A stretch of 64,000 nt of DNA, taken from NCBI GenBank assembly GCA_016745035.1, contig JADGDE010000002.1:248433-312432 (forward strand), in the 5' to 3' direction. Positions 9,580 to 17,996 of the stretch are shown here, piece by piece (position 1 is the stretch's first letter; each line of letters opens with the position of its first letter). The DNA is from Thiotrichales bacterium. Lineage in GTDB: Bacteria; Pseudomonadota; Gammaproteobacteria; Beggiatoales; Beggiatoaceae. The notes under the pieces were generated by a model. That model saw nothing but the letters and a program-made list of their open reading frames with translations, was not told where the DNA came from and did no database searches. A program made the position numbers and the translations under genes.

Positions 9580-11556
9580 ATGACCGTAAGAACTGCTCCC
9601 AGTTTGGCAATATTTGATAGCACGGACGCTGATATTTTCTTTGGTAGAGAGACCATCTGCCAAACAATATTTGAGCACTTACAAGCGGTTTGGGACCATG
9701 ATTATCAAGCTCTAAGTTTGATTGGTGCAGCAGATTCGGGCAAAACTTCCTTGGTGCGCGCAGGTGTGCTGCCGCGCTTAGCACAAGCCCCGGAAAATTG
9801 GCAAATTATCCATTTTTCTTGTTGCCAAACTGATATTCACGCCGAACTCATTAAAACCGTCTTAGCCAGCTTGCCTACTGAGGCTGGAGAAGGGCTGGAT
9901 GTTGATCACCTTTTACAAAGCCTCAAAGAACAACCAGAAAAAGCCCCGGTTTTATTACAAACCAGCCTGCAATTAACCGCCACTCATGATGATGACAATC
10001 CGCCGCTGACCTTGTTGGTTATCGACCCCCTCGAGGTGGTTTTCCAAAAAAATTACACGGAAGCCGAACAAAATCACTTTTTTGAATTATTACAAATATT
10101 TGCCAAAATTGATGGCATTGCCGTACTTAGCGTGCTTGATGAAGCCTATCTTGAGATGGCGAAAACCTCCCCAGCACTGGCGGTTTTATGGGAACAATCG
10201 GCAACCTTAAACTTAGTGCCTATGGACGAAGCGGCTTTGCTTTCGATGATGGAAAAAACGGCCGATTACTATAATGTTAGTTTTGAAATTGATGGCGATA
10301 AAAGCCGCCGCCTTGATAATGAAATTGCTCAAGCAGCTGATGGTTGTCAATTGAGCCAGTTAAATTATTTACTCGCCAAGCTGTATGAAAAAGATGCTAA
10401 AAAATCGGTTTTGACTTACCAAAGTTATCAAGACTTGGAAGGTCTGAATGCCTTTCAGCGCCAAATACAGCGTTTATGGCAACGTTATCCAGCTAATATT
10501 CACGTCTCTTGTCGCAGTTTTATCAGTAAGTTATCGGCAGAAACCCATTTAGGGCATGTGCGTGTGTACACGCCCTTAAACAAATTACGCCAAACGCCAA
10601 GACAGCGGCATTTGTGTGAAGACATGCAAAAATACGGGTTGTTACATGCCGATGCTAATAAGCGCGTACACCTTAATTACCCTGTGTTCTCAGCATTACA
10701 AAGCTGTGCTATTCAACAAGATACGTCGAACATTGCACCTATCGCTGTTGCTAAGCCCGATCCTAAACCCAGCGTTGCTGCCACAGCTGCGCCACCAAGC
10801 CCCAAACCTGTTATGCCTGACTTACAAAACTCTCATTCTCCTAACTGTGACACCGTAGCAGAGGAAGTTCATAAAGGAATGCGTCTACTGATGTGGACGA
10901 TTCGCTTATTCGTGTTATTTTTACTCATCGTCTTTGTCTGGGCTGTGTGGGTGAATTATATTGACCCTGCCGAAGAACCGACGGTTTACAATACCCCGAT
11001 TGAGCGCAATACAGAAAAAGATCAAGTGGTAACCAACGAACAACTACGGGTCAGTGACTCACCACGCGCGAGTCAAAATGAGATTAGTATTGAAACACTT
11101 AATAGACCTAGCCTTGATGCCGATGAAGCCTTATTTGATAATCAAGGGCACAGCAGTGAGTTTTATCTCAGCACCATTGAAGACTACAAAAAACAATGGC
11201 AAAAAACCCCAACGTTGTTGATTGAAAAAGCTTTGATGGACAATTATATTGCCTTGGGTAAAGCGCATGAGCGGGAAAATAAAGCCATTTATGCCAGCAC
11301 GGCTTACCGGAATGCCAGTGATTATGCCAATACCGTTTTGCGTAAAGACCGCAGTGCTTCGGTGCTAGCCAGTGTCGCAGATTTACAAGAGTCTTTGGGT
11401 GACTTGTTGAAAAAAGACGGAGATGTGCAAGCGGCATGGCAGGCATATCAACAAGCTTATAGTTTGCGCCAGTCTCAATGGCAACTGGGTGTTACAACTG
11501 AATTACAACAAGATTTGCATGATTTGCGACAAAAAATGTTGAATATCAATCAATAA
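9580..11556 (+). CDS. Membrane-anchored STAND NTPase with C-terminal helical repeats
   Basis: 658 aa. The N-terminal P-loop module reads FFGRE (about 21-25), then Walker A GAADSGKTS (49-57) followed by LVRAGVLPRL, and Walker B LLVIDPLE (about 145-152). This order (FxGRE, GxxxSGKSSLVRAGLLP) is the signature of the novel-STAND 1 NTPases. A Pro/Ala-rich stretch near 395-415 leads to one transmembrane helix (about 434-458). The C-terminal 150 residues are helical with TPR-like spacing (KALMDNYIALGKAHE, AWQAYQQAYSLRQ) and should be periplasmic if the NTPase is cytoplasmic. AAGGA precedes the ATG. STAND proteins usually act as signal-triggered switches; effector and ligand are unknown here. Confidence 0.8.
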   Translation: MTVRTAPSLAIFDSTDADIFFGRETICQTIFEHLQAVWDHDYQALSLIGAADSGKTSLVRAGVLPRLAQAPENWQIIHFSCCQTDIHAELIKTVLASLPTEAGEGLDVDHLLQSLKEQPEKAPVLLQTSLQLTATHDDDNPPLTLLVIDPLEVVFQKNYTEAEQNHFFELLQIFAKIDGIAVLSVLDEAYLEMAKTSPALAVLWEQSATLNLVPMDEAALLSMMEKTADYYNVSFEIDGDKSRRLDNEIAQAADGCQLSQLNYLLAKLYEKDAKKSVLTYQSYQDLEGLNAFQRQIQRLWQRYPANIHVSCRSFISKLSAETHLGHVRVYTPLNKLRQTPRQRHLCEDMQKYGLLHADANKRVHLNYPVFSALQSCAIQQDTSNIAPIAVAKPDPKPSVAATAAPPSPKPVMPDLQNSHSPNCDTVAEEVHKGMRLLMWTIRLFVLFLLIVFVWAVWVNYIDPAEEPTVYNTPIERNTEKDQVVTNEQLRVSDSPRASQNEISIETLNRPSLDADEALFDNQGHSSEFYLSTIEDYKKQWQKTPTLLIEKALMDNYIALGKAHERENKAIYASTAYRNASDYANTVLRKDRSASVLASVADLQESLGDLLKKDGDVQAAWQAYQQAYSLRQSQWQLGVTTELQQDLHDLRQKMLNINQ

Positions 11557-11563
11557 AGCAGCT

Positions 11564-11581
11564 AGCGCCCGTAAGGGCGCT
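11564..11581. terminator. Hairpin between convergent genes
   Basis: Perfect 7-bp stem AGCGCCC/GGGCGCT with a GTAA loop, between the stop of the STAND gene (11556) and the stop of the radical SAM gene (11588). Probably a shared terminator, though without a long T-run. Confidence 0.6.
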
Positions 11582-11587
11582 TGCCTA

Positions 11588-12205
11588 TTAGCCGACAATA
11601 TCCAATACCCGACGGCGAAATTTCACCCCTTTTGCCTTAGCGATATGTTCACAGGCAACAATATCCACCCCTTCTAAACCATCAACCGCACTGGCGGTGA
11701 CATCCTTGATGTGTTGTGGTGCAAGCTCGATAAATTCTAAGACAGCAGCATAAGAGCCTTTAAGTGCCGGTTTGCAATGTTGGTCATATATGCTTTCATT
11801 TTGGGCATTCAGGGAAATGGAGAGGGCATCGACACATTCGCCTAAGTCGGGAAGAATATTGCGTTTATTGACTTTATTACCTAAACCATCGGTATTAATC
11901 CGCACTTGACCACCATTGTCTTTAATGTAATGGGCGATTTCCAACAGAGGTTTTAGGCGTAAAGTCGGCTCACCAAAACCGCAAAAAACAAATTGCTTAA
12001 AATTGGCAAAGTCACGGGGATCGCCTAATTGCGCCTTAATTTCTTCAACCTCTGGGCGCACAGGCAAACTTAAGTCATATTCATGAACTTGATGACTGTC
12101 TTGGCTGAATTTGGGGCAAAATTGGCAAGAGAGGGTGCAACGGTCAGTTAAATTGATATAACGGCTCTCACCGATGTCATAGACCAGTTGAAGTGCTTGA
12201 GACAT
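11588..12205 (-). CDS. TatD-associated radical SAM protein
   Basis: About 205 aa from MSQALQL at 12205; an in-frame GTG at 12238 would add 11 residues. The N-terminus carries the radical SAM cluster motif CTLSCQFC (CxxxCxxC), followed by FCGFGEPTLRLKPLLEIA and INTDGLGN, the layout of the small family often encoded beside tatD nucleases (TIGR04038-like). It should bind a 4Fe-4S cluster and cleave S-adenosylmethionine; the substrate is unknown. No tatD gene is adjacent here. The promoter side is a 520-bp gap holding two copies of the window's inverted-repeat element. Confidence 0.8.
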   Translation of the reverse strand: MSQALQLVYDIGESRYINLTDRCTLSCQFCPKFSQDSHQVHEYDLSLPVRPEVEEIKAQLGDPRDFANFKQFVFCGFGEPTLRLKPLLEIAHYIKDNGGQVRINTDGLGNKVNKRNILPDLGECVDALSISLNAQNESIYDQHCKPALKGSYAAVLEFIELAPQHIKDVTASAVDGLEGVDIVACEHIAKAKGVKFRRRVLDIVG

Positions 12206-12393
12206 AGTATATATTCGCTTATGAAAAGGTTTGCGCACGAAAAAGCGCAGTATCAGTTTATCTGCTCAATATGGTGAAAACAGGATAATAAAGCAAGGGC
12301 TTATCGCCTGTGGTTGAGCACTATTAAATATAGGTGTTCATCATGTCTATTCTTTTTCGTATATTTTAGGACAATCAAAACTTATTTTACTAG

Positions 12394-12440
12394 GCGTTAC
12401 GCACTAAGCTAATTTTTTGTCTCAATTAGCCTAAGAATAA
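12394..12440. repeat. Fragment of the MITE-like element (copy C')
   Basis: Only the left half is present (GCGTTACGCACTAAGCT, then TTTTTTGTCTCA), resembling the 85-bp subfamily seen at 35905-35989. It lies 11 bp from an intact copy. Confidence 0.6.
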
Positions 12441-12450
12441 AAATTAAATG

Positions 12451-12582
12451 CTGATGTTACGCAAAGGCTTCTTTTTCTACCTTAAGGGTAGAAAAAACCG
12501 CCATTGCTGCACGGCTAAACTTCACTAGGCAGGTGGAAAATCACACTATTGTGATAAAAACCGGCTTAGTGCGTAACATCAG
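12451..12582. repeat. MITE-like inverted-repeat element, full 132-bp form (copy C)
   Basis: Perfect ends CTGATGTTACGCA/TGCGTAACATCAG. Internal order: AAGGC, hairpin TTTCTACCTT-AAGGGTAGAAA, CCGCCATTGCTGCACGG, CACTAGGCAGGTGG, CACACTATTGTG, GCTTAGTG. It is flanked by the exact direct repeat TTAAATG (12444-12450 and 12583-12589), as expected from transposition. The rest of the 12239-12759 gap shows nothing else. Confidence 0.92.
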
Positions 12583-12759
12583 TTAAATGTTTTTCCGCTC
12601 GGAAATTATCGTCAACTTTTGGTTAAAAATGGCGCTCAAGATACTCTTTTATCATTTCTTTATTGAACTTGCCAATACCTCCAATCTGCCCTTGTTAAAC
12701 AAAAGTTTTAGGCAGACTTGGATGCAAGACTTTTTGCACAATTATTTGTTTGCCTAAAT

Positions 12760-13362
12760 TTATTTTTCCGAAAACACACCACCATAACGATAGGTCAAAC
12801 CCCATAGCGGGTGGATAATATCAAAATCCAATTTTAAGCCGCCATCAGCCAAAGCCGATTCGATAATCCTTGCTTTGCCTAACAATAGCCAATCTGGCAA
12901 TGATAGGGACAATGCCCCCCAACGCCATAAATAACCATTGCTACGAAAAACCAAGGCTTGCTTATCAACGCTGAGTTTTAGGCGAATACTCAAGCCCCAA
13001 CCCACGGACTCAATGATTTCATTGTCTTGCAGATATTGCATCCGCGAGATAAATCGCCGTGTACGCCCGGGAAATTTAAACTGGCGTTGCCAAAATAACT
13101 GGTCGCTATCGGCTTTTGTCTGCGTATGGATTTCTACGGCAATATCTTTACCCCGTTGGTGCATCAATGCGCCGGTTAAACGCGCTGCCCAAATCAGCGG
13201 CAAGACCCGATTGGGATACTCAACATACATGCGTCCATTCAGGAGACAATCGGCATTTGTGTAACTGGCTAAACCGTAATGCTGGCGAATCGGGGTGGCG
13301 AGTTTGTCCCAATCAGCGCCTAGGGCTTGTTGGATAATAGATAAGGGGTGTTTAGTGGACAT
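12760..13362 (-). CDS. DUF4166 domain protein
   Basis: 200 aa, matching the DUF4166 family in length and ending (HPLWGLTYRYGGVF). No signal peptide or membrane helix is seen. It is the last gene of a four-gene minus-strand run (SDR-DoxX, DUF2269, DCC, DUF4166), starting 12 bp after the stop of the DCC gene with GGAGCG upstream of its ATG. Genes of this family are often found with DoxX-like or NAD-dependent epimerase genes. The function is unknown; the context suggests a shared pathway at the membrane, possibly oxidative or lipid related, but that is inference. Confidence 0.75.
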   Translation of the reverse strand: MSTKHPLSIIQQALGADWDKLATPIRQHYGLASYTNADCLLNGRMYVEYPNRVLPLIWAARLTGALMHQRGKDIAVEIHTQTKADSDQLFWQRQFKFPGRTRRFISRMQYLQDNEIIESVGWGLSIRLKLSVDKQALVFRSNGYLWRWGALSLSLPDWLLLGKARIIESALADGGLKLDFDIIHPLWGLTYRYGGVFSEK

Positions 13363-13374
13363 GATGACGCTCCT

Positions 13375-13794
13375 TTATAAAAAACGTGCTTGAATGGCGG
13401 CACTGGGCAACAAGCATTGTTGGCGTTTACCAAATAAGCGATAACGATTGCGGGCAATACGGTCATAGCAATAATCCCGAACAGGGCGCGGACAGAGAAA
13501 AGCAAACGCTGCAAACAATCGCCAACCCCAGCCAAATTGTTGAACAATGCGTAAAAAAGCACTGGAGCGCGTGTATACATGTCCGGCTTGAATATAGACC
13601 ATGGTGTCATACTGTTCGGTCGGCAAACCGAGACGCTGGAGCAATGTTTGTCCGGCGGCAGATTGTACCGAGGCAAACTTAAAGCGCGCCTTGGGATCGC
13701 GGCGAATAACAAAAAATACCCAAGCGCTACAAAGCACACAAATGCCATCGAATAAAATAATATCGCTGTCTGTTACGGTGAGATAGGTTTTCAT
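13375..13794 (-). CDS. DCC-family thiol-disulfide oxidoreductase-like protein (DUF393)
   Basis: About 139 aa from MKTYLTV; an ATG two codons upstream (13800) is also possible, but GAGG is better spaced for 13794. The N-terminus holds the diagnostic DGICVLCSAW (DGxCxLC) motif with the putative redox cysteines, followed by DPKARFKFASVQS and a C-terminal part with FLCPRPVRDYCYDRIARNRYRLFG, all standard for DUF393/YuxK-like proteins. It starts about 10 bp after the stop of the DUF2269 gene and precedes the DUF4166 gene, so it is part of the operon. Probably a cytosolic thiol-redox protein; its partner is unknown. Confidence 0.85.
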   Translation of the reverse strand: MKTYLTVTDSDIILFDGICVLCSAWVFFVIRRDPKARFKFASVQSAAGQTLLQRLGLPTEQYDTMVYIQAGHVYTRSSAFLRIVQQFGWGWRLFAAFAFLCPRPVRDYCYDRIARNRYRLFGKRQQCLLPSAAIQARFL

Positions 13795-13803
13795 CTGCAT
13801 ACC

Positions 13804-14268
13804 TCAACTGGGTTTAAATACCATTAAAGCCACCACCAAAATCATGGCAATAAAAGCGGGGACACCAAGCCAAAACCACAGGCGGGCATAGCGTTGATAA
13901 CATGCTGGCAAAGCGGTATTTGTTTTCACTGCTAAAATAGCCATATCGCGCATTTGAATTTGCAGCCAGACCACCGGCAGCCAACACAAGCCCGCCAGCA
14001 AATAAAGCCATAAACTCCAAAAGACCCAAGTCGTCGTCCACGGCATTTGGCTTAGAGATAAAAGCCACAAACCAGTCAAAGGCTGAATAATCACCGTCGG
14101 GGTGGTAAACAACCAATCGGCTAACACCACTTGGCGATTCACCTCAGCGATCACGATGAGATTGCCGCGCCTATCACTCATCCACTTATAAAAGGCACTG
14201 CCTAAACCCATACCGAATAACACAATAGCACTGAGAATATGAATCCATTTCAAACTTAAATACAACAT
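13804..14268 (-). CDS. DUF2269 family integral membrane protein
   Basis: About 154 aa from MLYLSLKWIHILSA; a longer reading from 14361 is unlikely because it would overlap the preceding gene. The chosen ATG lies 2 bp after the TAG of the SDR gene, with CGGAG about 9 bp upstream inside that gene's end, so translation is probably coupled. Four hydrophobic helices are visible and the first carries the family pattern KWIHILSAIVLFGMGLGSAFY. DUF2269 proteins are small membrane proteins of unknown role. Operon membership is clear. Confidence 0.8.
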   Translation of the reverse strand: MLYLSLKWIHILSAIVLFGMGLGSAFYKWMSDRRGNLIVIAEVNRQVVLADWLFTTPTVIIQPLTGLWLLSLSQMPWTTTWVFWSLWLYLLAGLCWLPVVWLQIQMRDMAILAVKTNTALPACYQRYARLWFWLGVPAFIAMILVVALMVFKPS

Positions 14269-14270
14269 GG

Positions 14271-15557
14271 CTAGCTCCGATTTTTTTCGAGTTGCAATAA
14301 CACCAAGCTGGCGACAAGCAAGGGTAAATTTTTGACCACCGAGCCGAAGGGGTCGAGCCAAAAGGCGGGTAAAAACCAGCTAATCAACAAGGTATAGAGC
14401 AACATGGTCGTTATTTGTAAGTAAATCGCAGGTGCAAGCCAACGCTGGCTAAATAGGGCAAGCCCCAACGCGCAATCCAATGCCGCTGCGCCATAGAGCA
14501 GCAGGGGCGCGAGGGCATCGGCAATGCCCATATCGGCTAACAAAGCATAACTTTGCGCCACCGGATAGCCAAAAGCCGAGACCCAGCCTGCGCTAATCCA
14601 AGTGATGGCAATACTCAAGCGCAATAAAGGGCGCAGCCAATACAAACGGCAAAACTGCTGCGTTGCCATGCTCGGCGGGTATTGGGCTAGGGCTTGTTGC
14701 AGACTTAAGGGCTGGAAAGAAAAAAGACGGCTAAATTCGCTAACATCCGCAGTGCTGCCGCGTTGCAACATCCGCAAGCTCTCACGGCTTAATAAACTGT
14801 GTTGAAACAACTCCGCCAGCCATGCCAAAGCCATCGATAGCCACAGGGGCACAGCAATAAAGCGTAATCTCCCCAGCCCTAAATGCTGACGTAACAGGCT
14901 TAAATAATCCCGCAAACTGACAGACTCTGCCCCGACGGCGTTTATGATTTGCTTAGCGCTGACCTTGCCTTCAACACAAGCGACCAAAGGCCGACTTAAA
15001 TCTTCTATATGAATCGGCTGTATGCGCTGCGAGCCACCCCCTGGCAATAATTGCACAGGCATCGCCGCCAAGGCATTAAACAAAGTAAAACTATGCCCGC
15101 CCTCGCCATAAACCAAAGACGGGCGGACAATATACCAATCTAAATCCTGCTGCATCAGGGCTTGGTCGGCGGCATATTTACTCAAGTGATAAGGACTTTG
15201 CGCTTGTTCATCCGCTCCAAGCGCCGATATTTGTACTATGCGTTTTACCCCGACTTGCGCAGCGGCAGCAAATAAAGCTATTGGGGCTTGCGTATGAATG
15301 CGCTCAAAATCAGTTGATGTCTGGGGTTGAAAAATACCGACGGCATTGACGACGACATCGACTTGCTGCAAACGCGGTAGCCACGTTGATATATCCGTAT
15401 CACGGCTGAAATCACACACAATCAATTCCGTTTCTGCATCAAACATATCCGCTTTAGCTTGATGCACACAGGCAAGCAGATGATGCCCGCACTGGCGCAA
15501 ACGCTGATATAAGGCTTTACCAATAAAACCACTAGCGCCGGTAAGTAAGATATTCAT
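14271..15557 (-). CDS. NAD(P)-dependent epimerase/reductase fused to a DoxX-like membrane domain
   Basis: 428 aa. Residues 1-290 form an extended/atypical SDR Rossmann protein: nucleotide loop TGASGFIG (7-14), and a YxxxK-type catalytic pair in PYHLSKYAADQAL. Residues about 300-425 carry four hydrophobic helices of the DoxX-like type (DoxX_3). Such fusions are known, often with DUF4166. AGAGG lies before the ATG. It heads the four-gene operon, and a palindrome ATTTCT-N8-AGAAAT is centred about 30 bp upstream of its start. The substrate is unknown; NDUFA9- or complex-I-assembly-like SDRs and quinone or lipid modification are possible but unproven. Confidence 0.85.
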   Translation of the reverse strand: MNILLTGASGFIGKALYQRLRQCGHHLLACVHQAKADMFDAETELIVCDFSRDTDISTWLPRLQQVDVVVNAVGIFQPQTSTDFERIHTQAPIALFAAAAQVGVKRIVQISALGADEQAQSPYHLSKYAADQALMQQDLDWYIVRPSLVYGEGGHSFTLFNALAAMPVQLLPGGGSQRIQPIHIEDLSRPLVACVEGKVSAKQIINAVGAESVSLRDYLSLLRQHLGLGRLRFIAVPLWLSMALAWLAELFQHSLLSRESLRMLQRGSTADVSEFSRLFSFQPLSLQQALAQYPPSMATQQFCRLYWLRPLLRLSIAITWISAGWVSAFGYPVAQSYALLADMGIADALAPLLLYGAAALDCALGLALFSQRWLAPAIYLQITTMLLYTLLISWFLPAFWLDPFGSVVKNLPLLVASLVLLQLEKNRS

Positions 15558-15577
15558 AAAAACCTCTTTTAACAGTT

Positions 15578-15597
15578 ATTTCTGTAAAAACAGAAAT
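15578..15597. promoter_or_regulatory. Palindromic operator candidate upstream of the SDR-DoxX operon
   Basis: ATTTCT-N8-AGAAAT, extended by one base pair on each inner side (G/C, then T/A). It lies 21-40 bp upstream of the operon start codon. The same half-sites with the same 8-bp spacing occur upstream of the GbsR-like regulator at 16268-16287. A second, shorter palindrome AGAAATTTCT is at 15615-15624. Confidence 0.6.
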
Positions 15598-15636
15598 TAA
15601 AAGATAAAAAACCTAGAAATTTCTGCTAGTCCTAGC

Positions 15637-15694
15637 TTTTACTGCTCCAACTCGTTCCCACGCTCTGGCGTGGGAACGAGTTGGAGCAGTAAAA
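15637..15694. repeat. Perfect 27-bp-stem hairpin repeat (GTTCCCACGC/GCGTGGGAAC core)
   Basis: Arms of 27 bp pair perfectly around a TCTG loop; the outer ends are TTTTACTGCTCC and GGAGCAGTAAAA. Situated just after the GbsR-like gene and before the operon it may control, it could stop read-through. A related arm (GGGAACGAGTTGGAG then TAGTAAAATC) occurs in the small element nested at 28676-28787, so it is an interspersed repeat. Confidence 0.8.
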
Positions 15695-15726
15695 TCAGAG
15701 CTGTTAATGTCGTATACAGCCGCCCC

Positions 15727-16257
15727 TCAAGTCTTATTCGGCAACCACTTCATCACTTTACTGCCCAATTTTGCCAATTTTAGCAATACCGGGTTGGGCA
15801 GTTTGCGCACATCTTCATACCAATGGCTCATCAACTCGACAAACACCAGCATGTCTTCAATGGCTTTGCCAACGGCTTTATCGCTGTTTTTATCATCGCT
15901 GGATTGTAAATGTAAATCACGTAACAAGGTCAAAGTCGGGTCAATTTCGCGCTGCTTACGCCCCTCGACTACCCGATTAAACATTTCTTGCACATCTTTA
16001 AGGGCGACGAAATGATCGCGCCTATCGCCAAGTACATGGCTGATTTGCACCAGTTTCCAGCTTTGTAATTCCTTTAAGCTGGTAGAGACATTGGAACGCG
16101 CCAAACCCAATGCCTCGGCAATGGTTTCAGCAGGCAAAGGGTCTTTGCTTAAATACAACAGCGCATGAATTTGTGCCACCGAGCGATTGACTCCCCAGCG
16201 GGTTCCCATCTCGCCCCAATGCAAAATAAAGCGTTCCATTGTCGGTGTTATTTTCAT
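15727..16257 (-). CDS. GbsR/MarR family transcriptional regulator
   Basis: 176 aa. A winged helix-turn-helix fills about residues 10-85: the opening GEMGTRWGVNRSVAQIHALL and the recognition-helix region ETIAEALGLARSNVSTSLKEL are typical of GbsR-type MarR relatives, which respond to small molecules. The C-terminal half is helical (dimerisation). It lies directly upstream of, and on the same strand as, the SDR-DoxX operon, with a strong hairpin between them. Copies of ATTTCT-N8-AGAAAT precede both this gene and the operon, which points to autoregulation plus control of the four-gene operon. The effector is unknown. No clear ribosome-binding site. Confidence 0.88.
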   Translation of the reverse strand: MKITPTMERFILHWGEMGTRWGVNRSVAQIHALLYLSKDPLPAETIAEALGLARSNVSTSLKELQSWKLVQISHVLGDRRDHFVALKDVQEMFNRVVEGRKQREIDPTLTLLRDLHLQSSDDKNSDKAVGKAIEDMLVFVELMSHWYEDVRKLPNPVLLKLAKLGSKVMKWLPNKT

Positions 16258-16266
16258 TATTTATGT

Positions 16267-16288
16267 AATTTCTGAAATAAAAGAAATT
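16267..16288. promoter_or_regulatory. Palindromic operator candidate upstream of the GbsR-like gene
   Basis: AATTTCT-N8-AGAAATT, 10-31 bp upstream of the regulator's start codon. Same half-sites and spacing as the palindrome at 15578-15597. It would overlap the promoter or leader and block expression when bound. Confidence 0.58.
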
Positions 16289-16336
16289 AGATTTTAGCAA
16301 GACATCAACCTCATTTGCAAACTTTTGACAATATAA

Positions 16337-16446
16337 CTGATGACCTCTCAATACCCCAAACCACCATTGCTACACGGCTAAACACGACTAGGTTGGTAGG
16401 AAATTACTTTAATTGTGGCAAAAACTGGCTTAGTGCCTCACATCAA
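16337..16446. repeat. Degenerate MITE-like element (copy D)
   Basis: Both ends are damaged (CTGATG... and ...CACATCA), but the inner order CCACCATTGCTACACGGCTAA, GACTAGGTTGGTAGGAAA, TTAATTGTGGCAAAAACTGGCTTAGTG clearly follows the 132-bp form. It occupies most of the 350-bp gap before cysS. Downstream, AAGCCTTTGCGT at 16564-16575 may be one more end fragment. Confidence 0.75.
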
Positions 16447-16607
16447 AATATAAAATCGAGAATGCTTGTTGTGAAGCATCCTAGTTTGAATAAGCACCGC
16501 AAATCGCCTAAGATAGCGGCTTTGTATCCGGGGAGATAATATTCTCCTTATTTTGTTTTGACCAAGCCTTTGCGTTTGGCAACAATCACCTTGAAAGAAA
16601 ATCCAAC

Positions 16608-17987
16608 GTGCTAAGCATTTACAATACCCTCACCCGCGAAAAAGCCCCATTTAAACCCATCACCGCTAATAAAGTTAATATGTATGTGTGTGGTATGACG
16701 GTCTATGATTATTGTCATGTCGGTCATGCGCGGGTAATGGTGGTATTTGATACCGTGGTGCGTTATCTGCGTGAGCAGGGCTATGATGTCACCTATGTGC
16801 GCAACATCACTGATATTGACGATAAAATCATCAAACGCGCGCAAGAAAATGGCGAAGACTTTGCCGCACTGACCGAGCGTTTTATCGATGCCATGCACGA
16901 AGATGAGCGTGCCTTAAACGTTTTAGCCCCAGATAAAGAACCCCGCGCCACCGACTCCATGCCAGAGATTATCACTATGGTGCAAACCTTGATGGATAAA
17001 GGTCTCGCTTATGTTGGCGATAATAATGATGTTTATTACAAAGTAAAATCTTTCGAGAAATATGGTTGCTTATCGGGTAAAAATATCGATGACTTGCAAG
17101 CGGGCAGCCGCGTTGCTGTGGCTGATCATAAACACGACCCTTTAGATTTTGTACTCTGGAAAGCCGCCAAAGCAGGCGAACCTGCGTGGGATTCTCCTTG
17201 GGGTCAAGGTCGCCCCGGTTGGCATATTGAATGTTCGGCGATGTCGACCCAAAGCTTGGGCAATCATTTTGATATTCACGGTGGCGGCATGGATTTACAA
17301 TTCCCGCATCATGAAAATGAAATTGCCCAATCTGAGGGGGCAACGGGCGAGACTTTTGTCAATTTATGGATGCACAATGGTTTTGTGCGTATTAATGATG
17401 AAAAAATGTCCAAGTCTTTGAATAATTTTTTCACTGTTCGCACTGTGCTGGAGAATTATCCAGCCGAAGTCTTGCGCTATTTTATTTTGACCAGCCATTA
17501 TCGCAGCCCACTGAATTATTCTAATCAAAACCTTGATTATGCCCAGCAAGCCCTGACACGTTTGTATACCGCCTTGCGGGATTTGCCAAAGGCAGATGCT
17601 GGCCATGAAGGTGATTTTTCCGAGCGTTTTTATGCTGCGATGGATGATGACTTTAATACCTCCGATGCTTTAGCGGTTTTATTTGATTTGGCGCGTGAAA
17701 TCAACCGTTTAAAGAGCGAAGACTTGGAAAAAGCCGCAGCAATGGGCAGTTTATTACGCCAGCTAGCACAAGTTTTAGGGATTTTACAAGGCAATGCCGA
17801 TGAGTTTTTACAAGGCGCAAACAATGCCGAGGTGGCAGAAATTGAAGCCTTAATTCAAAAACGTAATCAAGCCCGTGCTGATAAAGATTGGGCAACGGCG
17901 GATGCCGTTCGGGACGAATTACAAGCGCGGCAAATTATCTTAGAAGATCATGCCGGTGGCACGCGCTGGCGTAAAAACCTCGATTAA
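16608..17987 (+). CDS. cysS: Cysteinyl-tRNA synthetase
   Basis: 459 aa, normal length for class Ia CysRS. Charges tRNA-Cys. The HIGH signature is HVGHAR (about 38-43), preceded by [11 protein letters not shown] with the first zinc-binding Cys; other zinc ligands are in WHIECSAMS and [13 protein letters not shown] is the KMSKS loop. The DALR-like anticodon-binding helices and basic tail (GTRWRKNLD) are present. The start codon is GTG at 16608. It opens a plus-strand run that continues into the PilZ gene after 9 bp. No T-box or other leader is seen. Confidence 0.97.
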   Translation: MLSIYNTLTREKAPFKPITANKVNMYVCGMTVYDYCHVGHARVMVVFDTVVRYLREQGYDVTYVRNITDIDDKIIKRAQENGEDFAALTERFIDAMHEDERALNVLAPDKEPRATDSMPEIITMVQTLMDKGLAYVGDNNDVYYKVKSFEKYGCLSGKNIDDLQAGSRVAVADHKHDPLDFVLWKAAKAGEPAWDSPWGQGRPGWHIECSAMSTQSLGNHFDIHGGGMDLQFPHHENEIAQSEGATGETFVNLWMHNGFVRINDEKMSKSLNNFFTVRTVLENYPAEVLRYFILTSHYRSPLNYSNQNLDYAQQALTRLYTALRDLPKADAGHEGDFSERFYAAMDDDFNTSDALAVLFDLAREINRLKSEDLEKAAAMGSLLRQLAQVLGILQGNADEFLQGANNAEVAEIEALIQKRNQARADKDWATADAVRDELQARQIILEDHAGGTRWRKNLD

Positions 17988-17996
17988 AGGATGACT

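Noticed and set aside
16308..16607. tRNA or T-box leader ahead of cysS
   Set aside because: The sequence is mostly a decayed repeat copy; no T-box motif or cloverleaf arms seen.
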